A stretch of DNA of 64,000 nucleotides from Callaeas wilsoni (taxonomy: Eukaryota > Chordata > Aves > Passeriformes > Callaeidae): NCBI GenBank assembly GCA_013398955.1, contig VWPU01006292.1, positions 115,784 to 179,783 on the forward strand. Reading direction: 5' to 3'. A model generated the notes under the pieces. It saw only the letters and a list, made by a program, of their open reading frames with translations, ran no database searches and was not told the origin of the DNA. How positions within the stretch are numbered: position 1 is the stretch's first letter; each line of letters begins with the position of its first letter. This document shows, in pieces, positions 37,451-51,300 of the stretch. The position numbers were made by a program, and so were the translations under genes.

Positions 37451-39059
37451 CTGTGTCAAAACAAATCACAGCCCCTTCTTTTTCCTGCACGTTGTCCAGT
37501 GTAACAACTCCTCTATTACATCCCTTCAGCCTCAAAGACCAGCATAACTTGAGCCCAATCACAGACACCAGTCAAAAAGTGAAATCTTTTCCTGCTGTCT
37601 TGGGTTTTGGCAAAGGGATATTGAGTAATTTGATGTGTTCTCCTGGAACACTTAAGGATTTACCACAAATGATGAATTTCCTAGGTAGCAAAGCAGTTGT
37701 AAAAAGACAATCCGTTGGTGTTAAAACAGTACATTTATAAAAACATAATAACCTTAAAGAATACCTTGTGTGACTCTCAGCAGTACAGTGAGTTCCTGTA
37801 GGGCACATTCAGCAAAGCAGAAGAATAAAGCTGTCTGATAGGTTTTGGTCTGCAAGCACTATTGCTCCCCACTGAGAACTGCAGGAAGTGCAGGAAAGGA
37901 GAGCGTGAACTGATGCCTGGTGTCCTGAGCTCGGGAGCGTGTATCCTTGTATCACAGGGGTGAGAGAAGAGTACTGAAGCTGATAACGGAGCAACTTCCC
38001 CAGATAGTGATAGACGTGGGAAATTACTGCAGGCAGTAAGTCTTAAGCCAGGAGGAGGAGGATGTTGTGACATAAAGCTTTCTATTAGTTCAAGGGACTC
38101 ACTAGCTGCATAGAAGAGTTCTTTCAGTGAAGAGAGGACAGAGTACAAAATGTGAAACAAAGTGTCCCAAATGTGCCCAAAATTTTTAGCATGGAAATAT
38201 ATTGTATTTGAGAACCCTGAAGAATTTGAAATTTGTCCTCTTCACACAGAGCTCTGAATATGCATTTAGGGTGGCTGCTGCGGACCAGAGTGTTCCTGAA
38301 TTACTCACAGGTGAAGCCAGTGAGTTCAAAGTCCAGAGAAGGACCCAAAGAATGCGGCCACAGGCTCGTACCTCAGCTTACTGATTTCATGCTCTTGGTC
38401 CAGTGTGTGTAAGGATACATTGGAAGTGTCTGATCCATGACCACCAGATACATAACTTGCTGTGGTAGTAGCAGGCTCTGCTCTCAGCTAACATTAGGCT
38501 TGCTAGTGCTAGGGTATCAGCATGACAGTTGCTAGTTTGAATTTTGGAAGAGAAAAGTAGTTCACAGGCCTTGAAGGCCATTAATTACTGTGCTTATTAA
38601 GAAGTGTCATACTAAATTCATCTAAGACTGATCATGAATTTTATCACATAATCTCATTAAAGTGGAAGTAGATTAGAGCAAAGGGTTTTGCTTTGGTGAT
38701 TTTTTTTTTTTTTACAATGCTCAGCATAGTGAAGCCTAAATACAACTGAATAACTTGAACAACTTCAGCTGTGTTAGGAAGTCTCTGTGTTGAGTGTAGC
38801 ATTAAGATGAGTTAACAAGCACAGTAGGTAAATGGGTAACAAGCAATCTGGTGGAAACAGCTGAACACAGAGTTGGTAACAGCACAGGGGAAGAGTAGAC
38901 AGGCCTTTAGCTATCATTCAGTTTCTCATCTGCTCAAGAACAAGCTTTAGAATTACTTGCACAAAATTTGGGACATTTATGAAGATTTTCAGAATCTCTC
39001 TTCAAGTAAGTTTGGAGGGGGGTGGTGGTTTTTTGTTCATTTAAATTGAATTATGTTTT

Positions 39060-39105
39060 AAGTAATTAGAAAGTACTAATTACTTTCTAAGGTTACTTTC
39101 TAAGT
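39060..39105. repeat. Interlocking inverted repeats
   Basis: AAGTAATTAG (39,060-39,069) pairs with CTAATTACTT (39,076-39,085), and the overlapping TTAGAAAGTA (39,066-39,075) pairs with TACTTTCTAA (39,081-39,090). A further TTACTTTCTAAG copy follows at 39,094. Two mutually exclusive hairpins are possible. Confidence 0.7.
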
Positions 39106-42100
39106 TGTTTCCCTGTGAACATACTCCTTCCCTCCTGCTCCTCCTTAATGCTATGCTGCCTCTCTGTTGTGTAGCCAGTGTGAAAAAATGTAATAGCACC
39201 AGTTGCTTCATATGGTGTACTGAGTGTGTTACAGTAATGTTGGTACACGTGGGACTGGAATGGGAAAGGCTGAAATACCAGCACCTCCTCAAGGTGTCAA
39301 AGTACAGCCTCTAAAGTGCTGTGAATGCCCTGCAGTGAGCTTGGGTTGCGAAGTTAGAAGTTATGGTTAGCAAGAAAGAGGGCCTCAAACAGGGATGAAG
39401 TCAGGCAGATTATGTAGCAAAATCCATACCAGCCCACTATATTGAAAAATGAATTGCATGGGAGAGAACTGCATGAAAGTAGGAAAAGTGGAACCTCATT
39501 TGTTGATGAATTTTTTAAAAGAAAGTCCTTATACAAAGGTGAAAGTATTGTTGTAAAAAAAATACCAGTACATATAACCTAAAGGAGGTTTTTTCCCCTA
39601 GCCTGTTATTAAGGTCAGGAGCAGCAGAGAAGTTTTCCTTGCTGTTTGCTTCAGATTGCTACGGAATGCGGTGACTGGAGTAGTGTTTCCAAGGTGGATG
39701 ATCCTGTGTTCTCTTTGTGACGGTTCATATCTGCTCCATACAACATCAGAATTTATAAGTTGCCTTTTTGGTCTGCTGGTGCTTTAAATTCTTCCTAGAG
39801 TTTTAAAAATAAGCTTTGTTGAGAGTTACTGTGTCCTTGAGTTTCTTCAGTGTCCTGTTTTTCCCACCTGAAATTTTTAAGTCAGAATTCAATGAAACCA
39901 GACACTTCCTTTGAAATACAGGACATCCCAGAAATTGTAGCTATCCAGACTGCCACTGGTTTCACCAAAATAGGTGTTCTTTTGTTCTTTTTCTTAATTA
40001 TCAATATGTGAAACTTAACAGCTGAGTCACTGATCATGCCTAATATCTTAGGATAGTTTTCATCTCTAGCGAGCATTCCTCAAGTACTTTGTAAGATTAA
40101 CACCTTTGAGTTTCCTATTTTTAAGCTTACCTAATGTTACAAGATGTAGTTTGTAACTTTGAGCAGGAGATGGAGCCAAACTGGACTAAATGCAAAACGG
40201 AAGTTTGCTTTGTTGTTAAAGTTGAGGGTTAAATCAAAGCTTTACTGTGAGGTTTTTTTGAGTTACAGAGACTCTTACAGTTGTTGTGAGGATCCTGAAC
40301 AAATGGAGAAATACTAATTATAGATAGTTTTACATGGATGTGAATGTCAATAATTGGAAATAATTCACAGTTTTTGCTTAAAAATTTATAAAAGCCTTTA
40401 GGATTTTAATAATTTTCTAAAATGTTCTTAGTGGGTAGAACTTAACCATCTAGAAAAATGTATAAATAAATTTACGTAAAAATAAGCATCGTACAAGTAA
40501 AGTAAAAATTGGAAAAAGTATCACAAAGGTACATGATTCTGGTTCCTCTATGAGAAATTGCTAATACTTTGAGGTGAATGAGATCCTTGTTCTCTTCATG
40601 CAGATAAACTTGTGGGTGTGGGAGGTGATGATTCCCAAGGCAGCGATGATCAGAGGGGGTGGGCTGCTCCTGTTAAAGTTCTTCCCTCAGATTGGAGGTA
40701 TGAAGTGAGTTACTCTGACTGCTGAAGTCACTAACTGCTGGGATCCTCTCAGCTGCTCCTTTTTGAGTGTATTTTTCCATAGGCACACAAGAGCACTGCC
40801 AAAGAGCAGCTGCTCTGTGCTTGGAGCACCAGGTTCTGATGGATAACGGTTCTTCATGTGGAGGGAAATAGCTGCTGATTTTGTAAGCTGAGAGTCTTCA
40901 GATATTGATCTTTATTTCCAGCATCTGCTTTCTTTCTTGATTGGACACAATGGATGCTTTTACTGTCTCCCTAATAACAATAAAAGCATTCCCAGTAACA
41001 AAATGAGAATCTTGTAACAGGTGTGCTAAAGTTCACTTCCCCAGTGACAGCATTTTAACTTCCAGAAGAGTTATGGAAGAGGGAATTTGGTTTTACAGAA
41101 AAGCAAATATGTAGCCACTTCATTCTAGTGCAATTATAAATGTGTTTGGGGATTATTTTAGTTGGAGGTATTTCTCACCTCAGTCCTGGCATTGCATCTC
41201 TCTTCTCCCTCTTACACTCAGCTGAAGTGTAGAGGGAAGCCAGTCAGGCTGAGATTCTTATTTCTAGTTACTCTTCTTTTCTCCTCCTTTAGTGTCATTT
41301 TTACTCTTTCCTTCTCCATCTCTTTAGTTCTTGTGGCTGTGGCCACAAGAGGACAATTCTTGGGTTTGGTCGCCTTGATTGCCTTGAGATCAGCTTTTTG
41401 ATTTTACTTTTCTGCCTATGTGTTTTGTCTCAGGCAAACGTTTCTTACATAATGCAGCAACAGTGATGGACAAAATCATTGTTCAGTAGTCCCTGATATA
41501 TTTTTTTAAATTTATTTATTAAGTACCTCAAACTTCTGTTTGCTAATGCAGACAAGAGCTTAAAATTTCTTACTGTTGTTATGGCTTGCATTTGAGATGG
41601 CTTAATTCCTCTGTGGGGAAATGTAATGATGAGAAATGACATGCAGGTTCTCAGGTTCCGATGCCTGACAGTTCCCACCATTCTAGAAATGAGATTTACA
41701 TCGGGTGAGATGAGCAGTTAGGCTTCACTTCTGCAGCTATGCCTGAGAGGATCTATTAGATGTTTGTTGGGTTACGGGATGTCAATGATATAGAATCTGC
41801 GTGTACTGGGCTTTAAATAGGAGGCATTCCAGACAGAGCACGTGTTTGAGTCAGAAGTACATCTAATTGCTGTTGATATCATTAAAGGTTTTAGGCAGAT
41901 GCTGCTGGAGCTTTGCGCACAATGAAAATCTGCCTGTTTCTTCACAGGTTTTTCTGCTTACATTTTGAAGGATAGAAATGCATCCGTGACCTTCAGTGTT
42001 CAGATCACTCAAACAGCATCTGGCCAGCTGGATGCAGGCCCTCATAGTGCAGACCAAAACACCCCCTTGCTTAAACTGGGGGAAGTCAGCTTGTGAATGA

Positions 42101-42859
42101 ATTTCTGGCCAGTTTTAGAAATCACACTTGTAAATATTGAGTAGCTGGAATCTCTGAAATACAGCTGTAGTTTGCAGCACTGGTTACTTGGGAATAAATT
42201 GCATTCCCACTGCTTTGTAATTACTTTCAGTCTGACAGTACAGATACCAAAAACTGTGCTAGGGTTACTCTGTGTTGCTTCCATAACAGCTAAGAAGGAT
42301 TTCTAAATTTTAGAATGTATAAAATATGTAATATTAAAAGGTATAAATATATAAACATATAAAAACATCTAGAATATATAAAGACTTATTAAGGAAATAG
42401 TCTTCTTAACTTTAGCCTTTAGCTATATTCAAAATTTTGTCTGAATTGGGAGTGAACAGCATCGGGTTTGCTTGCTTAGATGGTAAAAGCACTGTGATGC
42501 AGAGGAGGTGTTCACACACAGTTCTTGCAATGTACAGTGGTGGTATCTATGGCCTACTTTAAAAAACAGTTTTTATTTAAGAAGGCTCAAAAAGACACAT
42601 GCCATGTCCTTCTGGATTTGAACATTTCTTTCCCAGTTGTGCTTGCCTACAATACTATCATGTATATTTGCCACTAGATAACAGCTTTGGGGGTGTTCGA
42701 TGAGTTACAGTGTTGATTATTTATCTTCAAATGATACCAAGTAACTCATCATTGTTATGGCTACAGCCTCTTTCATACAGTCTTTTGCCAAGCCTCTTTT
42801 ATGCATGGCAATTCTCTGACCATCTTTCAGTCGGTGCTCTAGGATTTTTGATCCCCAGT

Positions 42860-42897
42860 AATTTTGCACGAGCCAGACAATTTTGCATGAACCAGAC
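42860..42897. repeat. 19-bp tandem duplication
   Basis: AATTTTGCACGAGCCAGAC is followed immediately by a second copy differing at two positions. No function evident. Confidence 0.8.
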
Positions 42898-44873
42898 ACG
42901 GGGTGAGGATGAGGTTCAATCTGATCTTCCTTGTTTGATGCTGGATCCTGGGCATTGTTGAGTTTGTTCTCTGGTTCATTCAGAGGACAAATTTCCAACA
43001 GAAAAATACTCTGGAGGACCAGGCAGTGCTTGTGAGCCCAAGTTTTAATTTACTCAGTCTCATTGCCTTCATGAATCCTCTCTTACCCCACAAAGATATT
43101 TATGCTGAAGCTTGTAAGCTGTCTCCAATGCTAAAGAGATTTTCTGATGGGTACCTGAGTAGATGGATGCACAACTTGGAAGTCTGGCAACATTTAAATC
43201 CCTTTTTAATAAGGGAAACTCTAAAAGGTGTGTTCACAACTGTACTTTCAGAATATATGTCAAAGCTTTCAAGCACAATGGTCTGTGTATCTAGATGAAA
43301 GGTGTCTTGCAAATCTACTAAAAGGTCTCTTGCAAATTTGAGGGTGAAAAAGAGAAAGGAACCCCTACAATTATGCTCCTTCAAAAGAGGGAGGGGAAAT
43401 AAAATAATGGGGTTGTATTAGTGTGAGGCACCTGAATCCTTAATGACCCATTTGCTGTTGTCTCCTGGGAAGATATCTTCAACTGCTCCATAAGACATCA
43501 AGGATCCAAGCCATAAGAGAACCATGCCTAGATTAGATGTCAAGGTAGATCACACAAATATTCCCTCAGTACCCAGTGTAAGGATAAAGCAGAGACCAAA
43601 AGCTGGATGGAGGAGGAGAATTTGTTTTCATGAAGAAATAATCTGGTGGATAGCTGAAGTAAGAGGGAAAACTGGAGCATATTTGCCTGCTTTCTGTCTT
43701 GTAGTTCCTCCTCCCTCTTCCTCGGGAGGCTGGGGTACGTCGTGGATGTAGAGCAGTTCTTCAGTGGATAAAATATTCCCTGTCAGAATAGGATCAGCTG
43801 GTGATATTCAGCACAGTACACTTGAGCTTCATTGTCTAATTCCTCTGCTAGAGTTGCTGAGTGATGCAGCTTGGGTTTGTTTCTGGAATGTGCAGTGAGA
43901 CAAGGGGAAAGCATGGATACAGCTGGTGTGATAAAAGGAGACAGCCAGGTTTTCAGGGTGGTGTTTTTATCTTGACTATGTAAGAGTTCAGAAGTGTCTG
44001 TGGTGGCTCTGAGGTAGTGGGGGCTGTGTTGTGCTGGCTCTCTGACACAGCACCAGCTTCTAGGAGACCACCCCAGAACTACAAACTTGGAGACTGGCAG
44101 TCAGATAGGGATACTTGAATTGTCAAACACATTTGCTTGTTGAACCTACTTGTACAGAAAGGAGTTCCTTCTCCCGTCTGATCCCTCCAAGGTCACCTGG
44201 CAGCAAAAGGAAAGGCTGCTCTGTGGGTTGCAGTTTCAGATTAGTGACAAGAATTTGCAGAGTTATCCATACCATGTGCTCCTAAGGAACCCCTGAATGG
44301 AGCCCTCGGATCTACGTGTGGGTTTTTACACTGGCTGATTGTGGAGGTTGTATTAATAACGCTCTGTTGTGTGGGGCATAGATGTTGGCCTGTGTAGAAA
44401 GAGAGCTAAAGGGCTGGATGAAGGCCATGGTCAAACTCTCTGGCACTCGCTTTCTGACATTCAGCAACTCAATGGCTGCTGTTGTCTTTGTAGGGAAGCT
44501 GTGGTCACAAAACTTTGAGCACTCAGCCTGTGCAACAAACACTGTTACTGATGCCACTCTATTTTCTTCTCTCTGTGGATTTCTAGATGCCAGAAATTGA
44601 AAGGCAGCACCCAGGATGCTCTATTGCTCTTTCTGCAGAGAAACCAAAATACGTGGTCTGGGGAAAGCTGCTTGGTTTGCATTCCATCCTTCCAAAGCAG
44701 CATCACCAGCCTTGCCAGTTCCTATGAGGTACTCTGCTTGGTGACAAGAGAACTTTATTTAGCAGGACACGCCATCAGATAGCTCCAATTGGGAAACTAT
44801 TAAGAGCAAAATACAAATTATTATTGAAAGAAGCTTATTAGCTATAAAATACCTAGTATCACATCCAGATACA

Positions 44874-44892
44874 ACTTATGCATTGCATAAGT
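44874..44892. repeat. Perfect 19-bp palindrome with POU-like core
   Basis: ACTTATGCA and TGCATAAGT flank a single T. The halves contain ATGCA, part of octamer-type homeodomain sites, so a protein-binding role is possible but unproven. Confidence 0.6.
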
Positions 44893-45310
44893 GCATTGTT
44901 TATAAGTAAACTGTAATATCACATCAGTCTCTAACTTCTGCATGCTGTTTTTCCACTAGGGCTTGGATGATCATTTTATGAACCAATTTCCTGAGATCTC
45001 AGCACCCTTCATGCTTTGTAGTTTCCCCTGAGCTCACCTTTCAGGAGCTATACCCAGTGACTGCAGTATGGGTATGTGTATAATGGCTTGGCAGGTCTCC
45101 ACAGTTGTGGAATTTACAACCATTGCTGTGCGTGTAAAGCTTGGAACAGCTTTTTTTTTAAATTTATTTCTGGTGTATGATGAATTAGGCCATCTGTCTC
45201 CAATGTCTGCTGACCCTTCTCCCTCACTCTCCTCTTGCCTGGTATGTTGGCACTGTCAAACAGTCAGCCAAGGTCAAGGTCTGGAGGCTGGGTCTGTGAC
45301 CGTCGCTGCT

Positions 45311-45326
45311 GAGCCCTCGAGGGCTC
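45311..45326. repeat. Perfect 16-bp GC-rich palindrome
   Basis: GAGCCCTCGAGGGCTC reads identically on both strands. It stands in unremarkable intergenic sequence. Confidence 0.7.
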
Positions 45327-48300
45327 GGTCCTGAGTTTCCCAGGGTAATTCTCCAGTATGTTATGCACCCAGTGGCCCGAGATGCCATGCAAGGAGGAGG
45401 GATCCATTTACAGTAACATTAAGAATGCGATAATAGGAACTTCCTTCACGCACACAGCCAATGCTTGCAGAGTACTTTATTTAAGCCCAAAGTTAACAAG
45501 AGGACTAGTTTCTCAAAATATAAATGAGACACTTCCTGGTTTGCACGTAAAGCAGCAGAGGAGGCTTGACCAAATGAACTGAACATAGGTCTGAAAATGT
45601 GCTCTGTGCCTCCATAAGGGACAGGGGAGGAGTTTCAATATCCTTTTCTGCCCTGTGCCTGTGAGGGATTCTGTTAAATAAACAGGTTTTTTTCACTTTC
45701 ACTGGAGAAATTATTTTTCCGAACCCGTGGAGAGAGGGGCTGCCAGCGCCTGCTTGCCCAGCAGGCAGGAGAGACAGAGATACCCTTTTTAGATTGTTTC
45801 CTCCTAAATTTGTGTCCAAACTGGCACAAAATGTTAAATGCAGATGCACTTAGACATTACTAAGACAGAGGCAAGCTTTGATGAAATAAAAAAAGAAAGC
45901 CAAGTAAAATTGTCTTGGCTTATTCCATTGTACTCCTTGCCTGAAATAAAAATATATGATAGTGACGTAAGTATCAGCAGCCAAACAGGTATGAAGGTCA
46001 ACCCCTATAAACTGGGATAATACTAGTAACTCTAGAACTTGATCCAAAGTTCTGAGATTAATGGGACTTTTTCTATGGCATTTATTGTGCTTTAGATTAA
46101 GTGTGTAGATACAAAAGGCTTTATGTAACAGTGAAGATGTCTGCAAGCACTTGGGGAATCTTTGGGAAGATTTCCTGTAAATAGCTAGATCTTTAGCATG
46201 AGTGTAAGCCTGGAAAGTTTATTTACTGCTGTTGGCAGCCATCACAGGGATATACAAGTGCCTGGGCAGCTCCTCAGGGAAGTGACTTTTGCAGTATTGT
46301 CAGTGCTGTTACAAAATGATGAGTCAAGTATTAAAAAATAAGTGAGAGTGTATGGAAATGATGGGGCTTTGTTTTTAAATAGAAGGCTGTCGCTTCTTTT
46401 TGTTTGATGCTTCCTTTTTGGCCTTTAAAGGTGCCTGCAAACCATATTTCAAAACAGTTGTGTACCCAAAAAAACCAGAAACAAATTCCCAATCATAACC
46501 TGAAATTGCCATGCAGTGATATGACTAAAAGATGGTACAGAGCATCATGGATTTACATTACCACCTCTGGAAGAGGTGATACTGAGCTAGCAGAGGAATT
46601 GGTGGAATGAAGTTGACCAGCAATGATGAAAAGGAGGAAATTCCTACATGTAGGAAGTAGATGACAGAGCAGACGTAGCATGCCTGGAAAACAAATAACT
46701 TTCATATTATTCTAGATCAGGATTACCTCTAACAAGGAAAAATTATATGCACAATATAATTTAACCCAACAACTCCAAAGGGTTGTTAATTTTAAGCTCT
46801 CTCTTTTGTTTTTTTTTTCCAACTTGACTGCATGTTTTTGCACCTGTTTTGGCTGCAGTGTTCAGAGGTTTGTCTTGTGGGTTCAAGCAGTCCTGTCTGG
46901 ATGTTAAGCAGCTGAAGAGATTGGTGCTGAAGGCTGATCACTGCAAATACAAATAGCTGTTCTCACCCCTTGAGAAGAGTTCAGCCTCTTCTCAAGATCA
47001 GAGCCTGCCCAGACTCAGCTGTGGTTGTTTATTAACAGATGAGATTGCTGCTCTGAGATGAGGTCCTGCTTATGCCACACGAAGAGGTTTGTCTGAGAGC
47101 AGCCACAGGTGTGTGAGGCCACAGGCTTGCCTGCCTTGGCACACGAAGTTGGGTGCTGTGCCACCCCCTCACACGTGGCCCAGGGTGTACATTCACAGGC
47201 ACTTGTAGGACCACGCTAGAGAGAATTAGTAGGTCTGCCGTGAGGGAGCCTTGGCCCTTCTGTAAGAGGCAGCACAGACATAGCCTCAGTTTTTCCTGCT
47301 GGAATTTAGCTAAAAAAAAACCTCTTAAGCCTCTCTCTGTGACTTTACTGGGAGTTATTATGGCGTGACCTAGAGGAAGAGAAAATAAATCCACTGCATG
47401 TAACCTCAGTGTGAGGAAATGGGGGTTTGGTGGTGGAGTGACTGATAAAAAGTTTAATGTATTTTCTTGGTACTTTTTTTAGTGTTGAAGTGTTAATGAG
47501 CCTTTGAGACAATTTTCGATCAGTTCCCAGTGTACACCGCAACATAAGGGATCATAGTTTCAAGAACAGAGATGGTCTTATGAGTTGAAATGAAAATCAA
47601 ACATTCCCTTCATTGTTGTTATAATAGCTCCTCTGTACTAATAATCCCTCAAAAACCAAAGCAAAAAATGGTTTGCTCCTTGTAAGGGAGAAAATTTCAG
47701 AACCATAAAATTCAGATTACTTTGAGACTTCTGTCTCTCTGACTTTACCAACTGGCAGAAAATTAAATGACATCAAAGAATTACTGGAAAAGAGCTTATT
47801 TAATTTCAAAATTAATTGGAAATTGTCACATATGGTTGTAATGCTAACAGCTGTTTTCGTGTCATTTTACCGCAAAAGAGAGCAGCATTATGCCTGGATA
47901 AGGATGTAGAAGATGAAGCTGTGAACTGTGATAGAGACATAAGCTGAACTTTCTGGGATGCAGTCAGCTAATTCTGCTATCTGAAATGCACCTGTAAAGT
48001 GTTTTGCTAAGTTTTGTTTGTTTGGTTTGGTTTTTTCTTTTAAGAGTTAAATGTTAAAATAAATTCAATTAATTCTTAAATAAAAAATTTTACTTCAAAA
48101 CCATTCAGATGAAATACACAAATAACAATCCTGTCCTAACAAAGAGTTGGAAAAAGATCTAGTTTTTTATGGTTGTTTTTATAAGATGATGAAAATACCT
48201 CTATGGAGAGCTCAACCCTTCTGTAATTTCTGACACATTGATCTGGATCGTATGTTTTTAGGGAAGGTAGTTGCAGTAAAACTCAGCTGCAGGTGAACAT

Positions 48301-51300
48301 GGATGAGTTTTGCCAGTTAAGTCTATTTCAGTGATTTATTGGTCCTTTGCCATCTCTGATTTGTGTGGCTTACCACACAGCTATTGGCTGCCTTGGAAGA
48401 TTTTTGGTAAGCAAACTGAGGAAGTACGGTTCTAGTGAAGTAACGTGATACATGGTATACGTTTGAAGGATTATCAGAGGCCTTGGGTGTACAATGAGGT
48501 ACAATCCTGTGGGCCACGTGCTTTCAACCCCTATCCATGTAAGAATTCATACAAAATGTGCCATTTCACCCATCTAATTGTAGAATTTGCAGGGAAAGGA
48601 ATAAAATCCAAAATAAAACTATGTAGAGCATATTAATAACTGATGTGAAAAGCAAAACTATTTCCAAATTTTCATATCTACCCTGATCTAAAAGCCCAGC
48701 TCCTTAAAAAACATGTTTTAAGCCAAATAAAACTTATGGGGGCTAACAGCTCCTGCAGCAAGACTTTAACAGTATCCATGGTCCATAAATCATGTTCATT
48801 AGTTGGATCCTGACTGCAGTTTCTGAGATGGCATTTCTGGGTTTGGGATTTGAGTGTTCCATTTGTTTTAACCTTCTTTCCACCAAAATTGACATCCTTA
48901 TAACAGCACCACAAACTATGCCTTCATGAAAAATCTTACCATGGATGATTCAAAAAAGTTTTAAGGCTAGTTATTTGTTGCTCATTTAAAGGAGTCTCAT
49001 TTATGGCAGCAAAAGTCCTGTTTTGTAGCCCTTGAGCTGGACTGGTGAGAGGAAAAGATCACTTACCCACTGCTTAGGCTGTCAGAAAAATAGTCTGGGT
49101 TGTGGGAGGGCAAATACAGATTGAGAGCAGCCTGGGGGAAGGCGTGCAGCCACACAGTGTGTTTGTCATCAGTCTGTGGGTCTGCCCGTCCCTTGCTGCT
49201 GAGCCCAGACTGTTGTTAGTACTACAGTTTCCAATGTAGTGGAATACTCGGTGAAGATGCTGAGAAAAACAGCTTCTCTGAGGGTATTATGCAATCTATT
49301 ATGCAGAATTAGAGCTGAAACAGCCCATCCGGTGGAAATGGGTTTGTTTTATGTTATCCTTCCAGCAGGGGTTTATCTGTGTGGACTGGAAATTGCAATA
49401 TTAAATGCCCAGCATGGAAATTTTGTGTGAGGATTATCAGACTTGTGTTTTCTCAGTGTACTGTGGTCTGGGCTTCCTGCTGGCACAGGAGCTCCCACTG
49501 CCAAGGTTTTCAAACACTAATGCCTGGACTTATGAAAGGAGGAATAACAGAAGAGAATGTTTTCTCTGTTTCGCTCCTTCCGCATGACAATGACATTTAA
49601 AAACCTTTGCTCTTCTCTCACTCCCCTCAAGCAATTTCTTTTAAGCTTCCCAGCTGAAACAGCCATGGCATTTTTCCACCTGAGTAAAATTGCTCTGTTT
49701 TCTTAAATGGTCATAAAGACATAAGCCTTGAATACCAAAAAGTTATATTTTTAATGCTGCTATTATTTTCCCTTCTCCAGATTTACACATAAAATACATG
49801 TACACAGAAGACTTGAGGTGTTTCAGATACTGAGTGTATTAGCTTCCTCTTCTGAGCTGAGCCGAGGATGCTTATCTGGAAATGAAGCTGAGGCAGCTCC
49901 ACAGCTGCTTCATCCTTGAAGTGGAGTTTGAGTTGCTTGCTGTTGCCACCTCTCTTTTGCTGGGTACAGCTCGGCAAATTTGAGGTCAGTCTTTCTCATT
50001 CTGACAGTGCACATGTGTGGTTGTGAGCACTTGCATCTGATTCCTCTAGAGCTGAGACCCGTCCAGGGGTGCTACATGTCTAATCTTAAAATAGATCCAC
50101 CAGATGTTTAGTATCTGAATGTAGTGTGATTATTTAGTGGGGATTATATTTCTTTAGGTTTTAAACAGTAATGCAATTGTGCTGTATTTTTAATTATGTG
50201 TTCATTTCAATGAGTGCAGCAAGTGCTGCAGTGGTGGAAGGCAGTGTTTTTGAATCCATGTGATGCATCACCACCACGTGCTTGGTGCCGTGCTGCTGGT
50301 GTGATCTTGTGAGGTGTTCATCACAGTCCAAAAATAAAACTTGCTCACAATGTGATGTATGGAATAGTCTTACAGGGGAAGTAAGGGAGAGTTTTATTGC
50401 TTGTATCACTTGACATGGGGGCTGAATGAAAACTGGAAAATATTATGCCACAGCAGTAGCCTTTCAAATTGCCTCTGGGTTTGCACGAAGCAGTCCCAAA
50501 CCTTTATAATCCATTAAAAAGCTTTCTTTTCTTCATTCAATTTGCTTAGTTCCATATAATTTCTTTCTTTTGATGAATGTCAAGTAATCCCAAAGGGTAA
50601 AAGGATTTTGTTGGAAAAACTGTTGCTCACATTTCTATCTAATTCTGATGTTCCGTAAAAGGGTTATATTAATAAACAAATGATTTTATAAACAAATGAA
50701 ATTCCAGCACCTAGCTACACAGACCCAGCACTTCACTGCAATCAGTTTGAGCTACAGCTACACCTCTTCAGTCTTCCTCGCCTGAGGCTGCAATGCCCCC
50801 ACTATAAAGCAATTGGTCACGCCTCATTATTGGGGTTATTCGCAATAGTGTGCGAAGAACCAAGTAACAGATGTTTTCAAATGGCTAATCGATTTTTATA
50901 GATTTAATTAGGTTGATGCCTGCACATATTTCTAATGTGCTTTTTCACCAGAGCTAAGGAAAGGATCTTAATTACAAATTCAGTCAAGCCTCTGTGAGGC
51001 TCAGGCTTCAACGTTAGAGCATAAATATTACTTGTATGCTATTGTGATATTCTATTTTGGCCACTTACACTGGAGATTCTTGTCTCTGAACTTCACTCTT
51101 AGAAAGTTACATTTGGACTTAGATGTATGACACTTGTTGTTTGGAGTGACACACACAAATCCCCATATACCAGAATGAAAATTCAACCCTAATCATCAAA
51201 GGGAAGTGAGAGCTAAATGAATGTGTCATGCGTATCCAATTTCTCCACTGATCATCCAGAGAAAATAAATCACAGTGGATGTCCTTCCATTTCTTCTTTG

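Noticed and set aside
50680..51050. Conserved noncoding enhancer suggested by dense homeodomain-like TAAT words
   Set aside because: AT-rich sequence gives such words by chance. Without a cross-species alignment there is no support.
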